From Saprospiraceae bacterium (GTDB taxonomy: Bacteria; Bacteroidota; Bacteroidia; Chitinophagales; Saprospiraceae), in NCBI GenBank assembly GCA_019694255.1, contig JAIBCI010000096.1:1-51175 (forward strand): a stretch of 51,175 nt of DNA, in the 5' to 3' direction. This document shows, in pieces, positions 51,147 through 51,175 of this stretch. The notes under the pieces are model-generated. The model was not told the origin of the DNA and did no database searches. It saw only the letters and a program-made list of their open reading frames with translations. The position numbers were made by a program, and so were the translations under genes. Position 1 is the stretch's first letter, and each line of letters begins with the position of its first letter.

Positions 51147-51175
51147 CGATTAGACAGTTATAAAAATTCCTATTT

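Overview
The window looks like a Bacteroidota chromosome segment, probably from a Saprospiria-like lineage. Support comes from three proteins carrying C-terminal type IX secretion (T9SS) sorting domains, the cluster tRNA-Arg / bL28 / bL33 / DUF4295 / FtsY, several TAnnTTTG promoter boxes, almost no Shine-Dalgarno sequences, and lipoproteins starting with MKK. The genus cannot be fixed from sequence alone.

Region 1 (about 1-11,900) is an AT-rich accessory island. It opens with two paralogous small lipoprotein genes. Each is packaged with its own conserved leader, which has a pairing stem and a 31-base block, and its own perfect terminator hairpin. A third lipoprotein lies between them. From about 2.3 to 9.3 kb most genes run on the minus strand and resemble the replication and accessory module of a mobile element. 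They include a Toprim-like primase fused to a D5-type helicase, a DEDD exonuclease in a tightly coupled operon of unknown small genes, a non-coding AT-rich stretch with iteron-like repeats (candidate origin), and a divergent pair of HTH regulators. The half-site TATAGTA / TACTATA recurs as palindromes in front of these transcription units, suggesting one operator family. No integrase, relaxase or structural phage gene is visible, so the element is either incomplete or extends left of the window. A truncated gene copy (10,941-11,003) and a decayed ORF (11,563-11,887) mark the worn right side.

Region 2 (11.9-26 kb) is core-like. It holds two amphipathic LEA/YtxH-like proteins; CCA-adding enzyme and tRNA-dihydrouridine synthase; an RluE-type pseudouridine synthase; glutathione peroxidase; and a co-directional chain of signal peptidase I, a beta-propeller, a metal-receptor-like protein and a T9SS subtilase. 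The ribosomal protein/ftsY cluster and a large SprB-repeat T9SS protein follow.

Region 3 (26-40.6 kb) has an Mpo1-like membrane protein, the operon lepA-argS-glnS (translation), a 1995-residue alpha-2-macroglobulin with an intact CxEQ thioester motif, a FAD oxidoreductase coupled to a YjbR/MmcQ protein, and a secreted endonuclease I.

Region 4 (40.6-51.2 kb) carries MscS, a PiT phosphate transporter, a CDF metal exporter, a GH3-family protein, an outer-membrane barrel candidate, tRNA-Arg(CCT), a PD40 propeller lipoprotein and formate-tetrahydrofolate ligase. The start codons of the last two overlap head to head.
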